A stretch of 21,041 nucleotides of DNA from Halobacteriales archaeon SW_9_67_24 (lineage in GTDB: Archaea; Halobacteriota; Halobacteria; Halobacteriales; Halococcaceae). The notes beneath the pieces were generated by a model that did not search any database, was not told the DNA's origin, and saw nothing but the letters and a program-made list of their open reading frames with translations. Shown piece by piece: positions 7,834-13,954 of this stretch (position 1 is the first letter of the stretch; every line of letters begins with the position of its first letter). Location of the stretch: assembly GCA_003022685.1 (NCBI GenBank), contig PXSV01000146.1, positions 1-21,041 of the forward strand, read 5' to 3'. The position numbers and the translations under genes were made by a program.

Positions 7834-8883
7834 TCAGCTTCGTGCGGTTTCGCCGTACCGCCAGACACCCTGTGAAACGTCGAGCCACGTCACGACGAGC
7901 GTGTGTGGAAGGGTGAGCACCGCGAGGACGACGAGATACAGCGCGAGCAGCCCCACCGGATCGGTCGTCGGGCGGACGAGGTACAGTCCGCCGAGAAAGC
8001 AGAGCGCGCCGACGGTGTTCGCGAGCGCCTCACGGGCGAACCTGGCGAACGCCGTCCCGATCCGGCCGGCCGCGAGCGTCTCCCGGCCCCTCCCGTCGAG
8101 CGCCATCACCCGCGCGATGTGCCGGGTCGAGTGCCACAGCGAGAAGTACAGCCCGATCGCGAGGATCGGCGGCACGACGAGGAAGTACGCCCATAGCAGC
8201 GCGGTCTCGAACGCATCGACCCGCCACGCGTCCTGCGAGCGCGGATCGTCGGCGCGAACGTACCCGACCGCGAGCGTCCCCACGGAGAACGCCGCGAGCC
8301 CGAGACCGATCCCGAGTCTGGCGTCGGCAGCGACGATCCACCCGGGAACGACGAGCGTCGCACTCGGCGCGACCGCCGCGACGAGGCCGCTGACGACGGT
8401 CGCGTAGACCTCGGGAGCGGCGACCAATGGCACCACCATCGGCACCCCGCCCCGGACGAGGATCGTCGCGCCCCGCTGGGCGCGGCTCCGGAGGTGGGTG
8501 CCACCGACCGACGAGAGCAGCGTGTAGCAGTCGCCCTGGCCCCAGTGATACCACGTGAGCGCGATGAAGCCGACAGCCGCCACCGCAGGAACGACGAGCC
8601 AGGCCGCGAGATACGCCCCGCCACAGACGAGGTAGAGCCCGGCGACTCGACGCCGAGGGTGATCGAGGGAACCCGCCCGCCCGACCGCGAGGTGATCGAC
8701 AGCGCCGTGTGGCAGCCCGAAGACGAGGAGGCTCGCGCCGAAGGGCACGACCTGGAGCCACAGCGGCACGTCGAACCCGAGCGAGAAGGGAACGACGAGC
8801 AGCCCGATCGCCCACGAAGGCGCGAGCACGCTCCACGAGAGCGTCGTCCGCACCCGACCGGGCAGCGTCGGCGTCACCGCCAT
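7834..8883 (-). CDS. blh: Brp/Blh-type beta-carotene 15,15'-dioxygenase
   Basis: A membrane enzyme that splits beta-carotene symmetrically into two retinal molecules, the chromophore of bacteriorhodopsin. The 349-residue protein has about eight hydrophobic helices and the family's iron-ligand histidine motifs in order: GLPHGAVDH (H59, H64), WYHWGQGD (H113), YFSLWHSTRH (H251, H255) and LPHTLVV (H327). Its ATG at 8883 overlaps the TGA of the lycopene cyclase gene by 10 bp, which implies translational coupling and joint production of the two consecutive pathway enzymes. It lies 74 bp upstream of infB. In Halobacterium the equivalent genes are brp and blh; sequence alone does not tell which orthologue this is. 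Confidence 0.93.
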   Translation of the reverse strand: MAVTPTLPGRVRTTLSWSVLAPSWAIGLLVVPFSLGFDVPLWLQVVPFGASLLVFGLPHGAVDHLAVGRAGSLDHPRRRVAGLYLVCGGAYLAAWLVVPAVAAVGFIALTWYHWGQGDCYTLLSSVGGTHLRSRAQRGATILVRGGVPMVVPLVAAPEVYATVVSGLVAAVAPSATLVVPGWIVAADARLGIGLGLAAFSVGTLAVGYVRADDPRSQDAWRVDAFETALLWAYFLVVPPILAIGLYFSLWHSTRHIARVMALDGRGRETLAAGRIGTAFARFAREALANTVGALCFLGGLYLVRPTTDPVGLLALYLVVLAVLTLPHTLVVTWLDVSQGVWRYGETARS

Positions 8884-9665
8884 CGGGCGATCACCCCGAC
8901 CGGCACGAGCGCGTCGAAGCCGTCGGCGACGGTGCCGGCGGCCACCACTTCGAGCACCCAGTGAAACAGGACGATCCCCTGGACGACGAGCAGGTTCGTC
9001 AGGGCGAAAAAGACCGCCTCCTCGACCGGGAGCCCGAGCACCGGCACCGCGAGCCCGGTGGTGAACGCCGGCGAGAGCTCCCAGAGCCCGAGCCCGATGG
9101 CGATCCGGTCAACGATCCAGAGGTACGCCGTCGGGGCCAGCACGGCGAGCCCGACGAGCCGGCGGTGGCGGAGCAGCGCCGGCCCGCCGACACCCCACTG
9201 GAGGGCGAGCACGGGGGCCGTCCACGCGAGAATCGCGCCGAGGTAGTAGCCCGCGCCCGTCGTCACCAGGAGTCCGCCGACCGCGGTGACGGCGAGCCAG
9301 AACGCGACGCCGACGGCCCGCCTTCGCCACGCGACCGACACCTCGTCGTCGATCGCCGGACCGAGGGCGTGAAGCCAGAGCCCGGTGAGCACCGGCTGGA
9401 GGAGGATGAACGCGTACTCGCCGACCGGCGCGTGACCGATCCGGGCGGTCACCGTTCCGGCCCCGTAGTGCCAGACGCCCCTCGCGACGAGGTAGTTGTC
9501 CCACGGCGTCGTGTACACCACGGCGATGACGGCGAGGAGCCCGATGCCGGCGACCGCGTTCGAGGACGGCCGGCGGTGGACGGCGATGCCGAGCACCGCG
9601 ATCGCCGGCAGGACGAAGACGAAGTGGAAGGCCACGTAGCCGGGAACCGGCAGCTGATCGATCAT
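8874..9665 (-). CDS. crtY: Lycopene beta-cyclase (fused CrtYc-CrtYd type)
   Basis: Converts lycopene to beta-carotene, the substrate of the next gene. The 263 residues hold about seven transmembrane helices built as an internal duplication. The first half has TTPWDNYLVARGVWHYG (52-68) and APVGEYAFILLQPVLTGLW (79-97). The second half has the matching WIVDRIAIGLGLWELSP (183-199) and LPVEEAVFFALTNLLVVQG (212-230). This matches the two halves of the bacterial CrtYc/CrtYd heterodimer, fused in archaea. The PVEE and PxGE acidic motifs expected for catalysis are present. A GGATACACC TATA-like site lies about 28 nt before the ATG at 9665, so it probably has its own promoter after bop. Confidence 0.92.
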   Translation of the reverse strand: MIDQLPVPGYVAFHFVFVLPAIAVLGIAVHRRPSSNAVAGIGLLAVIAVVYTTPWDNYLVARGVWHYGAGTVTARIGHAPVGEYAFILLQPVLTGLWLHALGPAIDDEVSVAWRRRAVGVAFWLAVTAVGGLLVTTGAGYYLGAILAWTAPVLALQWGVGGPALLRHRRLVGLAVLAPTAYLWIVDRIAIGLGLWELSPAFTTGLAVPVLGLPVEEAVFFALTNLLVVQGIVLFHWVLEVVAAGTVADGFDALVPVGVIARWR

Positions 9666-9914
9666 GGCCGACGACTCGCCGGCGGTTGCGGTGTATCCGT
9701 TCTCATCATCGGGGAGTCTCGACCGCAGCCGGTCGTTCCGGTCGCCGTCGTTCGGTCGCTCCGGGAGTCGAGGCGGATCGGCGAGCCGTCCTCGCCTGGC
9801 GGTTCGATCGCACGAACGGAGCGGTCGACCGCCCGCAGGGGGACGGTCGTCGGTCGTTCCGGGATCGACCGCAGGCGTGTGCGGTCGAACCGGGGACCGG
9901 TATAGCCGTCCCTC
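9666..9914. other. Intergenic bop-crtY spacer
   Basis: GC-rich spacer of 249 bp. It holds a TATA-like GGATACACC (minus strand, about 9690-9698) for crtY and, next to the bop stop codon, an imperfect palindrome (9834-9917) listed separately. No coding sequence is supported. Confidence 0.55.
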
Positions 9915-9917
9915 TCA
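9834..9917. repeat. Possible diverged third copy of the 85-bp stop-codon element (after bop)
   Basis: Read on the minus strand it begins TGAGAGGGACGG, where TGA is the bop stop codon, and ends CCGTCCCCCTGCG, giving imperfect terminal inverted repeats over 84 bp. The two clear copies (10816-10897 and 17745-17830) are 82 and 86 bp and also start TGAGAGGG at a stop codon. Similarity is confined mostly to the ends, so membership is uncertain. Confidence 0.4.
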
Positions 9918-10712
9918 GTCCGCGGTCGTAGTCGTTTGCGTCGTCCGGCGACCCCCCTCGACGGCCCCGAGCCCCTGGAGCAGGATGAACCCGAAGCCGA
10001 CCTTCGCCGTGAGGTCGAGCACCATGAACGCCGCCGTCTCCCAGAACAGCGGGAGCAGGCCGAGCCCCTCGGTGCCGATCAGCCAGAGCACCGGGTACGC
10101 GAGCCACAGGACGACCAACAGGGTGCGGAGCCGACCGAACAGCGAGCTCGCATCGCCCGATTTACGATCGATCGGACCGAACAGGAAGTACAGCAGGACG
10201 AGCAGGAAGGCCGTGCTGATGCCCCACCAGATGAGCCGCTGTGCGCCGATGCCGAGGACGCCGCCCTCGCCGCCGGTCAGCGTGGCGATCAGCCCGGTGC
10301 CGATCATCGCCACGTCGAGGCCGACGAGCGTGGCGATCGCGTTCCGGCTTGCCCCCACGAGCAAGGCGAGGTCGAGCAACAACAGCGGTGTCGTGAACAC
10401 CCAGTCGGCGTAGCGCGCCCAGTAGATCGAGAGCGTCTCGCCGCCGACGGAGACGCTCGTTAGCCCGAACCCGAGCGACATTGCGAGATACATCGTGAAC
10501 GCGATCGCCGGGATGAAGATCGTGATGATGTAGTGGTCTTGCTTGCGCCGATCGGTCTCACCCCATCCCATCCCGATGAACGCGAGCATGCCGAGGAACA
10601 TCCCGAGGGTCCCGAGCCACAGCCACAGCGACTCGCCCCCGACCTCGACGCTCTGTTGTAACAACACGTTGCTCCTGACGAACGCCGCCGCAGCGATACT
10701 CGGTACTGTCAT
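9915..10712 (-). CDS. bop: Bacteriorhodopsin (light-driven proton pump)
   Basis: A seven-helix retinal protein that pumps protons outward in light. The start is the ATG at 10712 (MTVPSIAAAAF), the first in frame, giving 265 residues; a much longer open extension upstream is antisense noise. All key residues align with Halobacterium bacteriorhodopsin. Helix C has ARYADWVFTTPLLLLDLALL with R100, the Schiff-base proton acceptor D103 (D85) and the donor D114 (D96). D133 matches D115. The release pair is E215 and E225 (E194/E204). Helix G has D233 and the retinal-binding K237 in VLDLTAKVGFG. These residues indicate a proton pump, not a chloride pump or sensory rhodopsin. The N-terminal and B-C loop regions look like the cruxrhodopsin branch. 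A Bat-type activating palindrome lies 40 nt upstream. The stop codon opens an 85-bp palindromic element. Confidence 0.97.
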   Translation of the reverse strand: MTVPSIAAAAFVRSNVLLQQSVEVGGESLWLWLGTLGMFLGMLAFIGMGWGETDRRKQDHYIITIFIPAIAFTMYLAMSLGFGLTSVSVGGETLSIYWARYADWVFTTPLLLLDLALLVGASRNAIATLVGLDVAMIGTGLIATLTGGEGGVLGIGAQRLIWWGISTAFLLVLLYFLFGPIDRKSGDASSLFGRLRTLLVVLWLAYPVLWLIGTEGLGLLPLFWETAAFMVLDLTAKVGFGFILLQGLGAVEGGRRTTQTTTTAD

Positions 10713-10752
10713 GCCACGGCAGATATTGCCACCCCATGAACAAGAGCGCTGT

Positions 10753-10768
10753 ACCTGACTAGTTGGGT
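10753..10768. promoter_or_regulatory. Bat upstream activating sequence of bop
   Basis: ACCTGACTAGTTGGGT matches the UAS consensus described for Halobacterium bop-regulon genes (ACCcnactagTTnGG, recalled from the literature). It is a perfect ACC-N2-ACTAGT-N2-GGT dyad. Its edge is 40 nt before the bop ATG, the place expected just upstream of the TATA region. ACTAGT is rare in this DNA: it occurs only here and at 13459-13464. Confidence 0.85.
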
Positions 10769-10815
10769 ATCGATTCGGGGTTCGTGGGGCCGCAACGCCC
10801 CGCGGCGTCGCCCGG

Positions 10816-10897
10816 CTCAGAGGGACCGTTGTGGCTGTTTCCCGGTAGCCGCCGACCCCGCGCGGCATACCGAAACGACTCACACCAATCCCTCTCA
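10816..10897 (-). mobile_element. 85-bp stop-codon-anchored palindromic element, copy A (after bat)
   Basis: Read on the minus strand it starts with the bat stop codon as TGAGAGGGATTGGTGTGAG and ends CCACAACGGTCCCTCTGAG. The first 34 bases match the copy at 17745 with one mismatch, and the ends are inverted repeats of each other. It has no ORF. It lies between bat and the bop UAS. It may be a MITE or a 3'-end RNA structure. Confidence 0.75.
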
Positions 10898-12604
10898 CAG
10901 CAGCGCGTCGTCGTCGAACAGCTCCGCGAACACTTTCCGCTCGGCCGCCCGGAGATGCTGGTGGAACGTCGACCGGGAGACGTCCATTGACGCCGCGAGC
11001 TCGTCGCCCGAAACCGACCGGGACGGATCGAAGAACCCGCCGAGGTAGGCGTTCCGGAGTGCCGTCTGCTGGCGGTCGGTCAGGTCGTCGGCGAGCGCCG
11101 CGACGAACTCGCGGTCGGTTTTGGCGGGCCGGTCGCGCTCGCGGTAGGCGAGGAGTTCGACCCCGTCGTATCGGTCTTCGAGTCGCTCGACGAGACCCCG
11201 GGCGTCCGCCTCGCGGGACAGTTCGAGTTCGAGCCGTGCGTCGCCGCCCTCGGCGGTGATCGCCCGCGTCAGCGCCCCGCTGTCGGCGAGGATCGAGACG
11301 ATCGCCTCGCCGGCGACCTCGAACTCGAACAGGCCGCCGTCGTCGTCCCCCGCGATCCGCGTGCAGGCTGCGATTCCGGGGTCGGCCGCGGCAGCGGTCT
11401 CGATCCGGTCGGGGGTCGCCCCCTCGGCGTCGAACAGCATGCACAGCCGGTCGTCGCTCCGGTAGGTCGAGCCGCTGTACGCCAGGCGGCAGCCCGCGGC
11501 CGCCGACACGCCGACGAAAAAGAGCGCCGGATCGGCGACTGCGAGCTCGACCCGGATCACGCTGTCGGCGGTGAGCACTCGCTTGTGCTCGATCGCGGCG
11601 ATCGCGGTGGCGATCATCCGGCCGAGCGCCGTCTGGACCGCGATCTCGTGCTCGCCGAACGCGTCGGCCCGATCGGCACAGACGATTACCGCACCGTACA
11701 GCGTCTCGCGGGTGGCGAGCGGGACCGCCGCCACCGCCGACGCGTCGCCCGCGATCGCCCGCAGCGCCGGTCTCGCCCCGTCGGTCACGTCCACAACGCG
11801 GGTTTCGTTTTCCTCGATCGCGCGCGCGAGCGGCCCGTCGTCGAGCGCGATCGACTCGGCGGGCGGCTCCCCCTCGCCCGACCACGCCGCCGGGGCGAGC
11901 TCGCGGCCGTCGAGGTGAAGCCGCCCGATCCACGCACGCGTGTACGCCGCCGGCCCGGTCAGCTGCTCGCAGACGCCACGCTCGATCGCCGCGCGGCCGT
12001 CGGCCTCGAAGAGCACGCGCGAGACCGCCCCCACGAGGCCGTCGATCCGATCGAGCAGGTGTTCGAGGTTCGCCCGTTGCTCGGCGACGACCTCGGCCCG
12101 CCGTTCGGCCGCCGCCTCCGCTCGCTTGCGGTCGGTGACGTCGGTCTGGAACCCGACGAAGTGGGTGAGGTCGCCCGCCTCGTCGCGGAGTGGGGTGATC
12201 TCGACGCGGTTCCAGAACGGCTCGCCGTCCTTCCGATAGTTGATGAGTTCGACCGACACCGGTCGTTCGGCCTCGATCGCCGCCCGCATCGTGGCGACCG
12301 CCTCGTCGCCCGTCGCCTCGCCCTGGAGGTACCGGCAGTTCCGGCCGAGCGCCTCCGCCGTGGTGTAGCCGGTGATCCGCTCGTAGGCCTCGTTGACGTA
12401 GACGAGCGGGTTGTCGGCCAGCGTCGGGTCCGAGATCGTGATGCCGACCGGGGCCTCGTCCATCGCGCGCTCTTTCATCCCGGTGGTCACGGAACGGCGC
12501 TCCAGCGTGCCACCGTCGGTCCGTGCTCGATGGGGGACGGTCGGATCGCTCTCGTGACTACTGTCGGTCCACGGGACACCGCGTGTTTCGCTCAGTTCGT
12601 CCAT
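10895..12604 (-). CDS. bat: Bacterio-opsin activator Bat: LOV/PAS - GAF - HTH_10
   Basis: Transcriptional activator of the bop regulon in haloarchaea. The 569 residues contain an N-terminal PAS domain (about 48-157) with the full LOV flavin signature: GRNCRYLQG (adduct-forming C90), two FMN-contact Asn in INYRKDGEPFWN (N122, N132) and Gln Q153 in GFQTDVT. A short coiled helix, a GAF domain (about 185-340), a bacterio-opsin-activator middle domain and a C-terminal HTH_10 DNA-binding domain (about 505-557, with LTDRQQTALRNAYLGGFF) follow. The ATG at 12604 is used because TAATTGTTAG lies about 25 nt upstream; M43 is an alternative. It is a soluble cytoplasmic protein. It is encoded directly upstream of bop on the same strand, and its TGA opens an 85-bp element shared with another gene. 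Confidence 0.95.
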   Translation of the reverse strand: MDELSETRGVPWTDSSHESDPTVPHRARTDGGTLERRSVTTGMKERAMDEAPVGITISDPTLADNPLVYVNEAYERITGYTTAEALGRNCRYLQGEATGDEAVATMRAAIEAERPVSVELINYRKDGEPFWNRVEITPLRDEAGDLTHFVGFQTDVTDRKRAEAAAERRAEVVAEQRANLEHLLDRIDGLVGAVSRVLFEADGRAAIERGVCEQLTGPAAYTRAWIGRLHLDGRELAPAAWSGEGEPPAESIALDDGPLARAIEENETRVVDVTDGARPALRAIAGDASAVAAVPLATRETLYGAVIVCADRADAFGEHEIAVQTALGRMIATAIAAIEHKRVLTADSVIRVELAVADPALFFVGVSAAAGCRLAYSGSTYRSDDRLCMLFDAEGATPDRIETAAAADPGIAACTRIAGDDDGGLFEFEVAGEAIVSILADSGALTRAITAEGGDARLELELSREADARGLVERLEDRYDGVELLAYRERDRPAKTDREFVAALADDLTDRQQTALRNAYLGGFFDPSRSVSGDELAASMDVSRSTFHQHLRAAERKVFAELFDDDALL

Positions 12605-12676
12605 GTTCTCGTTCGGGAGCGTACACTAACAATTACGTCCGTGCGTTTCACGCTTGCCCTCGAACGGACCCCCTGC

Positions 12677-12818
12677 CTCGGGTTCTCAAAGCAAACTGGG
12701 TGCTTGATACTGTCGGACAGAGTCGCGTAAGGATTCGGAGGGAACATCTATCCACCGTCTGGCGATTCACCGCCGCCCGATATCCGATCATCTCTGTCCG
12801 ACAGTATGAGAACCCGAG
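12677..12818. repeat. 142-bp inverted repeat able to fold as a three-way junction
   Basis: Outer arms CTCGGGTTCTCA (12677-12688) and TGAGAACCCGAG (12807-12818) are perfect complements. Inner arms (12708-12722 and 12792-12806) are 15-bp perfect complements. On the right the arms are contiguous (27 bp). On the left they are split by 19 bases, which themselves fold (AAGCA ... TGCTT). The inner part is the 99-bp element. Confidence 0.75.
12708..12806. mobile_element. 99-bp palindromic element, copy 2 (MITE-like)
   Basis: Inverted ends TACTGTCGGACAGAG and CTCTGTCCGACAGTA. It has the same length and end sequence as the element after infB (5844-5942), with patchy internal similarity. No ORF. It lies 97 bp after the psiE-like stop codon and about 100 bp before bat. 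Unlike copy 1 it is embedded in a longer palindrome. Confidence 0.7.
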
Positions 12819-12903
12819 CCAGGCACCTCGAGCAGGAGGCGTATCGAGATTCACATCTGGGCTTTGCTCCGACACCGGACGAAACAGCAAGGGTGCGCGA
12901 ACG

Positions 12904-13311
12904 TCACTCCCGGTACTGCCGCTCGGCAACGAGCAGCCCGACCAGCCCCAGGATGATGACCGTGTAGGCCACTGCGGCAAACAGCGCCTCCTGAGTCGTC
13001 GCGTACTCCCCGGTTCGGAAGATGATCGCCTTTCGAACCATGGCGATGACGCCCGTGTAGATCACGAGCTGGACGATCCTTCGCGTTTCGCTCTCACGGG
13101 TGTACGCGATGACGGTCTGGTAGACCTCGACGATGATCAGCAGCAGGAGCCCAACGTCGATGAAGCCGATCACGACGAGCGGGTCCGTGATCTCGCCCCG
13201 CAGCGTGGCGATGGCGATCTGGAGCGTCAGGTCGGCCACCCCGATGGCGAAAAGAAGTGCGAAGAGCGCCGCCGCCGCGAGTTCGACGACGTGCAGGAAC
13301 TGGTTTATCAC
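12904..13311 (-). CDS. PsiE-family four-helix membrane protein
   Basis: A 135-residue integral membrane protein with four hydrophobic helices (FLHVVELAAAALFALLFAIG, PLVVIGFIDVGLLLLIIVEV, IVQLVIYTGVIAMVRKAIIF, and AVAYTVIILGLVGLLVA), matching the phosphate-starvation-inducible PsiE family, whose biochemical role is unknown. The only start in frame is the GTG at 13311-13309. However, an ATG at 13400 opens a 30-codon frame (MADNESTSVSDEG) whose TGA overlaps this GTG, and the GTG frame continues upstream with protein-like residues (GPREESARSERVAS). One extra base near 13365 would join them, so the true start may be 13400 with a frameshift here. A Bat-type UAS lies 53 nt before 13400. The gene reads toward bat. 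Confidence 0.82.
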   Translation of the reverse strand: MINQFLHVVELAAAALFALLFAIGVADLTLQIAIATLRGEITDPLVVIGFIDVGLLLLIIVEVYQTVIAYTRESETRRIVQLVIYTGVIAMVRKAIIFRTGEYATTQEALFAAVAYTVIILGLVGLLVAERQYRE

Positions 13312-13400
13312 CGAGGCAACTCGTTCCGATCGGGCCGACTCCTCTCGTGGGCCAACCTCGAACCCTCATCCGACACGGAAGTCGACTCGTTGTCAGCCAT
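13308..13400 (-). CDS. Short leader ORF or displaced N-terminus of the PsiE-like gene
   Basis: ATG at 13400, 30 codons (starting MADNESTSVSDEG), TGA at 13310-13308 overlapping the GTG start of the downstream gene. The first 13 codons look like a typical acidic haloarchaeal N-terminus. After a GGG run the other frame looks more protein-like. It may be a true coupled leader peptide, or the N-terminus of the PsiE-like protein separated by a one-base deletion or sequencing error. Confidence 0.45.
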   Translation of the reverse strand: MADNESTSVSDEGSRLAHERSRPDRNELPR

Positions 13401-13453
13401 CTCGAATCGAGAGCAACGTGCACGGATTCACGCTACAATCCGTTAAGCAGCGA

Positions 13454-13469
13454 ACCAAACTAGTCGGGT
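13454..13469. promoter_or_regulatory. Second Bat-type UAS, before the PsiE-like gene
   Basis: On the minus strand it reads ACCCGACTAGTTTGGT, a complete match to the Halobacterium UAS consensus ACCcnactagTTnGG as I recall it. It shares the ACC-N2-ACTAGT-N2-GGT dyad with the bop site. A TATA-like GCTTAACGG follows on the minus strand at about the same offset as in bop, putting a transcript start near 13415, about 15 nt before the ATG at 13400. Confidence 0.75.
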
Positions 13470-13591
13470 ATGCCGTTCCACGACCAGTACTCGCCAGCGG
13501 ATCGGCGGTAGCGGTCGGTTCCCCGTCGGCGGACGGGCTCTCTACCGCTACGAAACCTCCCCTGTCGCGGCGTTACGGCGGCTGGTAGCGG

Positions 13592-13675
13592 TCACGCTTC
13601 GTCGATCTCGTCGACGCGGACGAGCGGGCCGTCGGCCAGCGTTGGGGCCGGATCGTGATGCCGACCGGAACCTCC
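13592..13675 (-). pseudogene. Relic of a bat-like LOV/PAS coding sequence
   Basis: On the minus strand the fragment encodes VPVGITI and then, after a one-base deletion, DPAPTLADGPLVRVDE followed by a stop. The intact bat has APVGITI-SDPTLADNPLVYVNE at residues 52-73. At the DNA level 13609-13674 aligns with about 12391-12457 at roughly 85 percent identity (my hand count). It ends abruptly at the PRC promoter and has no start codon, so it is a remnant of a duplicated or second bat-type gene. Confidence 0.65.
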
Positions 13676-13681
13676 GTGGTG

Positions 13682-13688
13682 TTTATAA
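13682..13688 (+). promoter_or_regulatory. TATA box of the PRC-nob1 operon
   Basis: TTTATAA lies 24-30 nt before the ATG at 13712, the spacing for a leaderless haloarchaeal mRNA. It decides the start at 13712 over upstream ATGs. Confidence 0.7.
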
Positions 13689-13711
13689 TGACGGCCCCCG
13701 GTAGGCCGGGT

Positions 13712-13954
13712 ATGCCGGACGTACTCGCGCGAAACCTGCTCGACAAAGCCGTCATGGGCTCGGACGGGACCGAGCTCGGCACGCTCTCGACGATGACAGT
13801 CGACACCGAGACCGGGCGGCTGCACGACCTCGTCATCGCCCCGAGAAACGACACCACGGAACAGCCCGACCTCGACCGCGACGACGAGGGGCGGTACACG
13901 GTGCCGATCGGCAACGTCCAGGCGGTCAAGGACCACGTCGTCGTCGGTCGGTAA
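13712..13954 (+). CDS. PRC-barrel domain protein
   Basis: An 80-residue single-domain protein (MPDVLARNLLDKAVMGSDG...) matching the PRC-barrel fold: a short beta-barrel seen in photosynthetic reaction centre H subunits, RimM and many small archaeal proteins. It contains the typical G-T-L-x-(x)-V-x-x-x-T-G-R-L-x-x-L-V turn pattern (GTLSTMTVDTETGRLHDLVI). The start at 13712 is set by the TATA box about 27 nt upstream; two ATGs further upstream lie in or before the TATA box. The stop codon TAA overlaps the nob1 ATG by one base (TAATG), so the two are one operon. A role in RNA or ribosome biology is inferred only from this partner. Confidence 0.85.
   Translation: MPDVLARNLLDKAVMGSDGTELGTLSTMTVDTETGRLHDLVIAPRNDTTEQPDLDRDDEGRYTVPIGNVQAVKDHVVVGR

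Larger units (their letters stand above)
12605..12903. other. Spacer between psiE-like gene and bat, mostly a large palindrome
   Basis: This 299-bp gap holds the putative bat TATA region (12628-12637) and a large inverted repeat (12677-12818). No coding sequence is supported. Confidence 0.6.
13401..13711. other. Divergent spacer between the light island and the PRC-nob1 operon
   Basis: A 311-bp region holding, in order, a Bat-type UAS (13454-13469), a GCGGTAG/CTACCGC dyad (about 13508-13549), a relic of bat coding sequence (13592-13675) and the TATA box of the PRC gene (13682-13688). No intact gene. Confidence 0.7.

Noticed and set aside
7761..7868. 36-residue upstream extension of infB
   Set aside because: It overlaps the end of brp and has unlikely composition; a Shine-Dalgarno-like site supports the ATG at 7760.
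5829..7916. 695-codon open frame on the plus strand
   Set aside because: Antisense shadow of infB, which has full GTPase motifs on the other strand.
9662..9709. 15-codon ORF whose stop overlaps the crtY start
   Set aside because: Its start lies upstream of the likely TATA site for crtY, so it is probably not transcribed with it; no other support.
10713..11933. In-frame open extension upstream of bop, into bat
   Set aside because: It is Arg/Gly-rich, out of frame with bat, and crosses the bop promoter and UAS; the bop ATG at 10712 fits the family.
13470..13511. 14-codon plus-strand mini-ORF (MPFHDQYSPADRR) starting one base after the second UAS
   Set aside because: Its start lies at the edge of the UAS with no room for a TATA box; probably chance.
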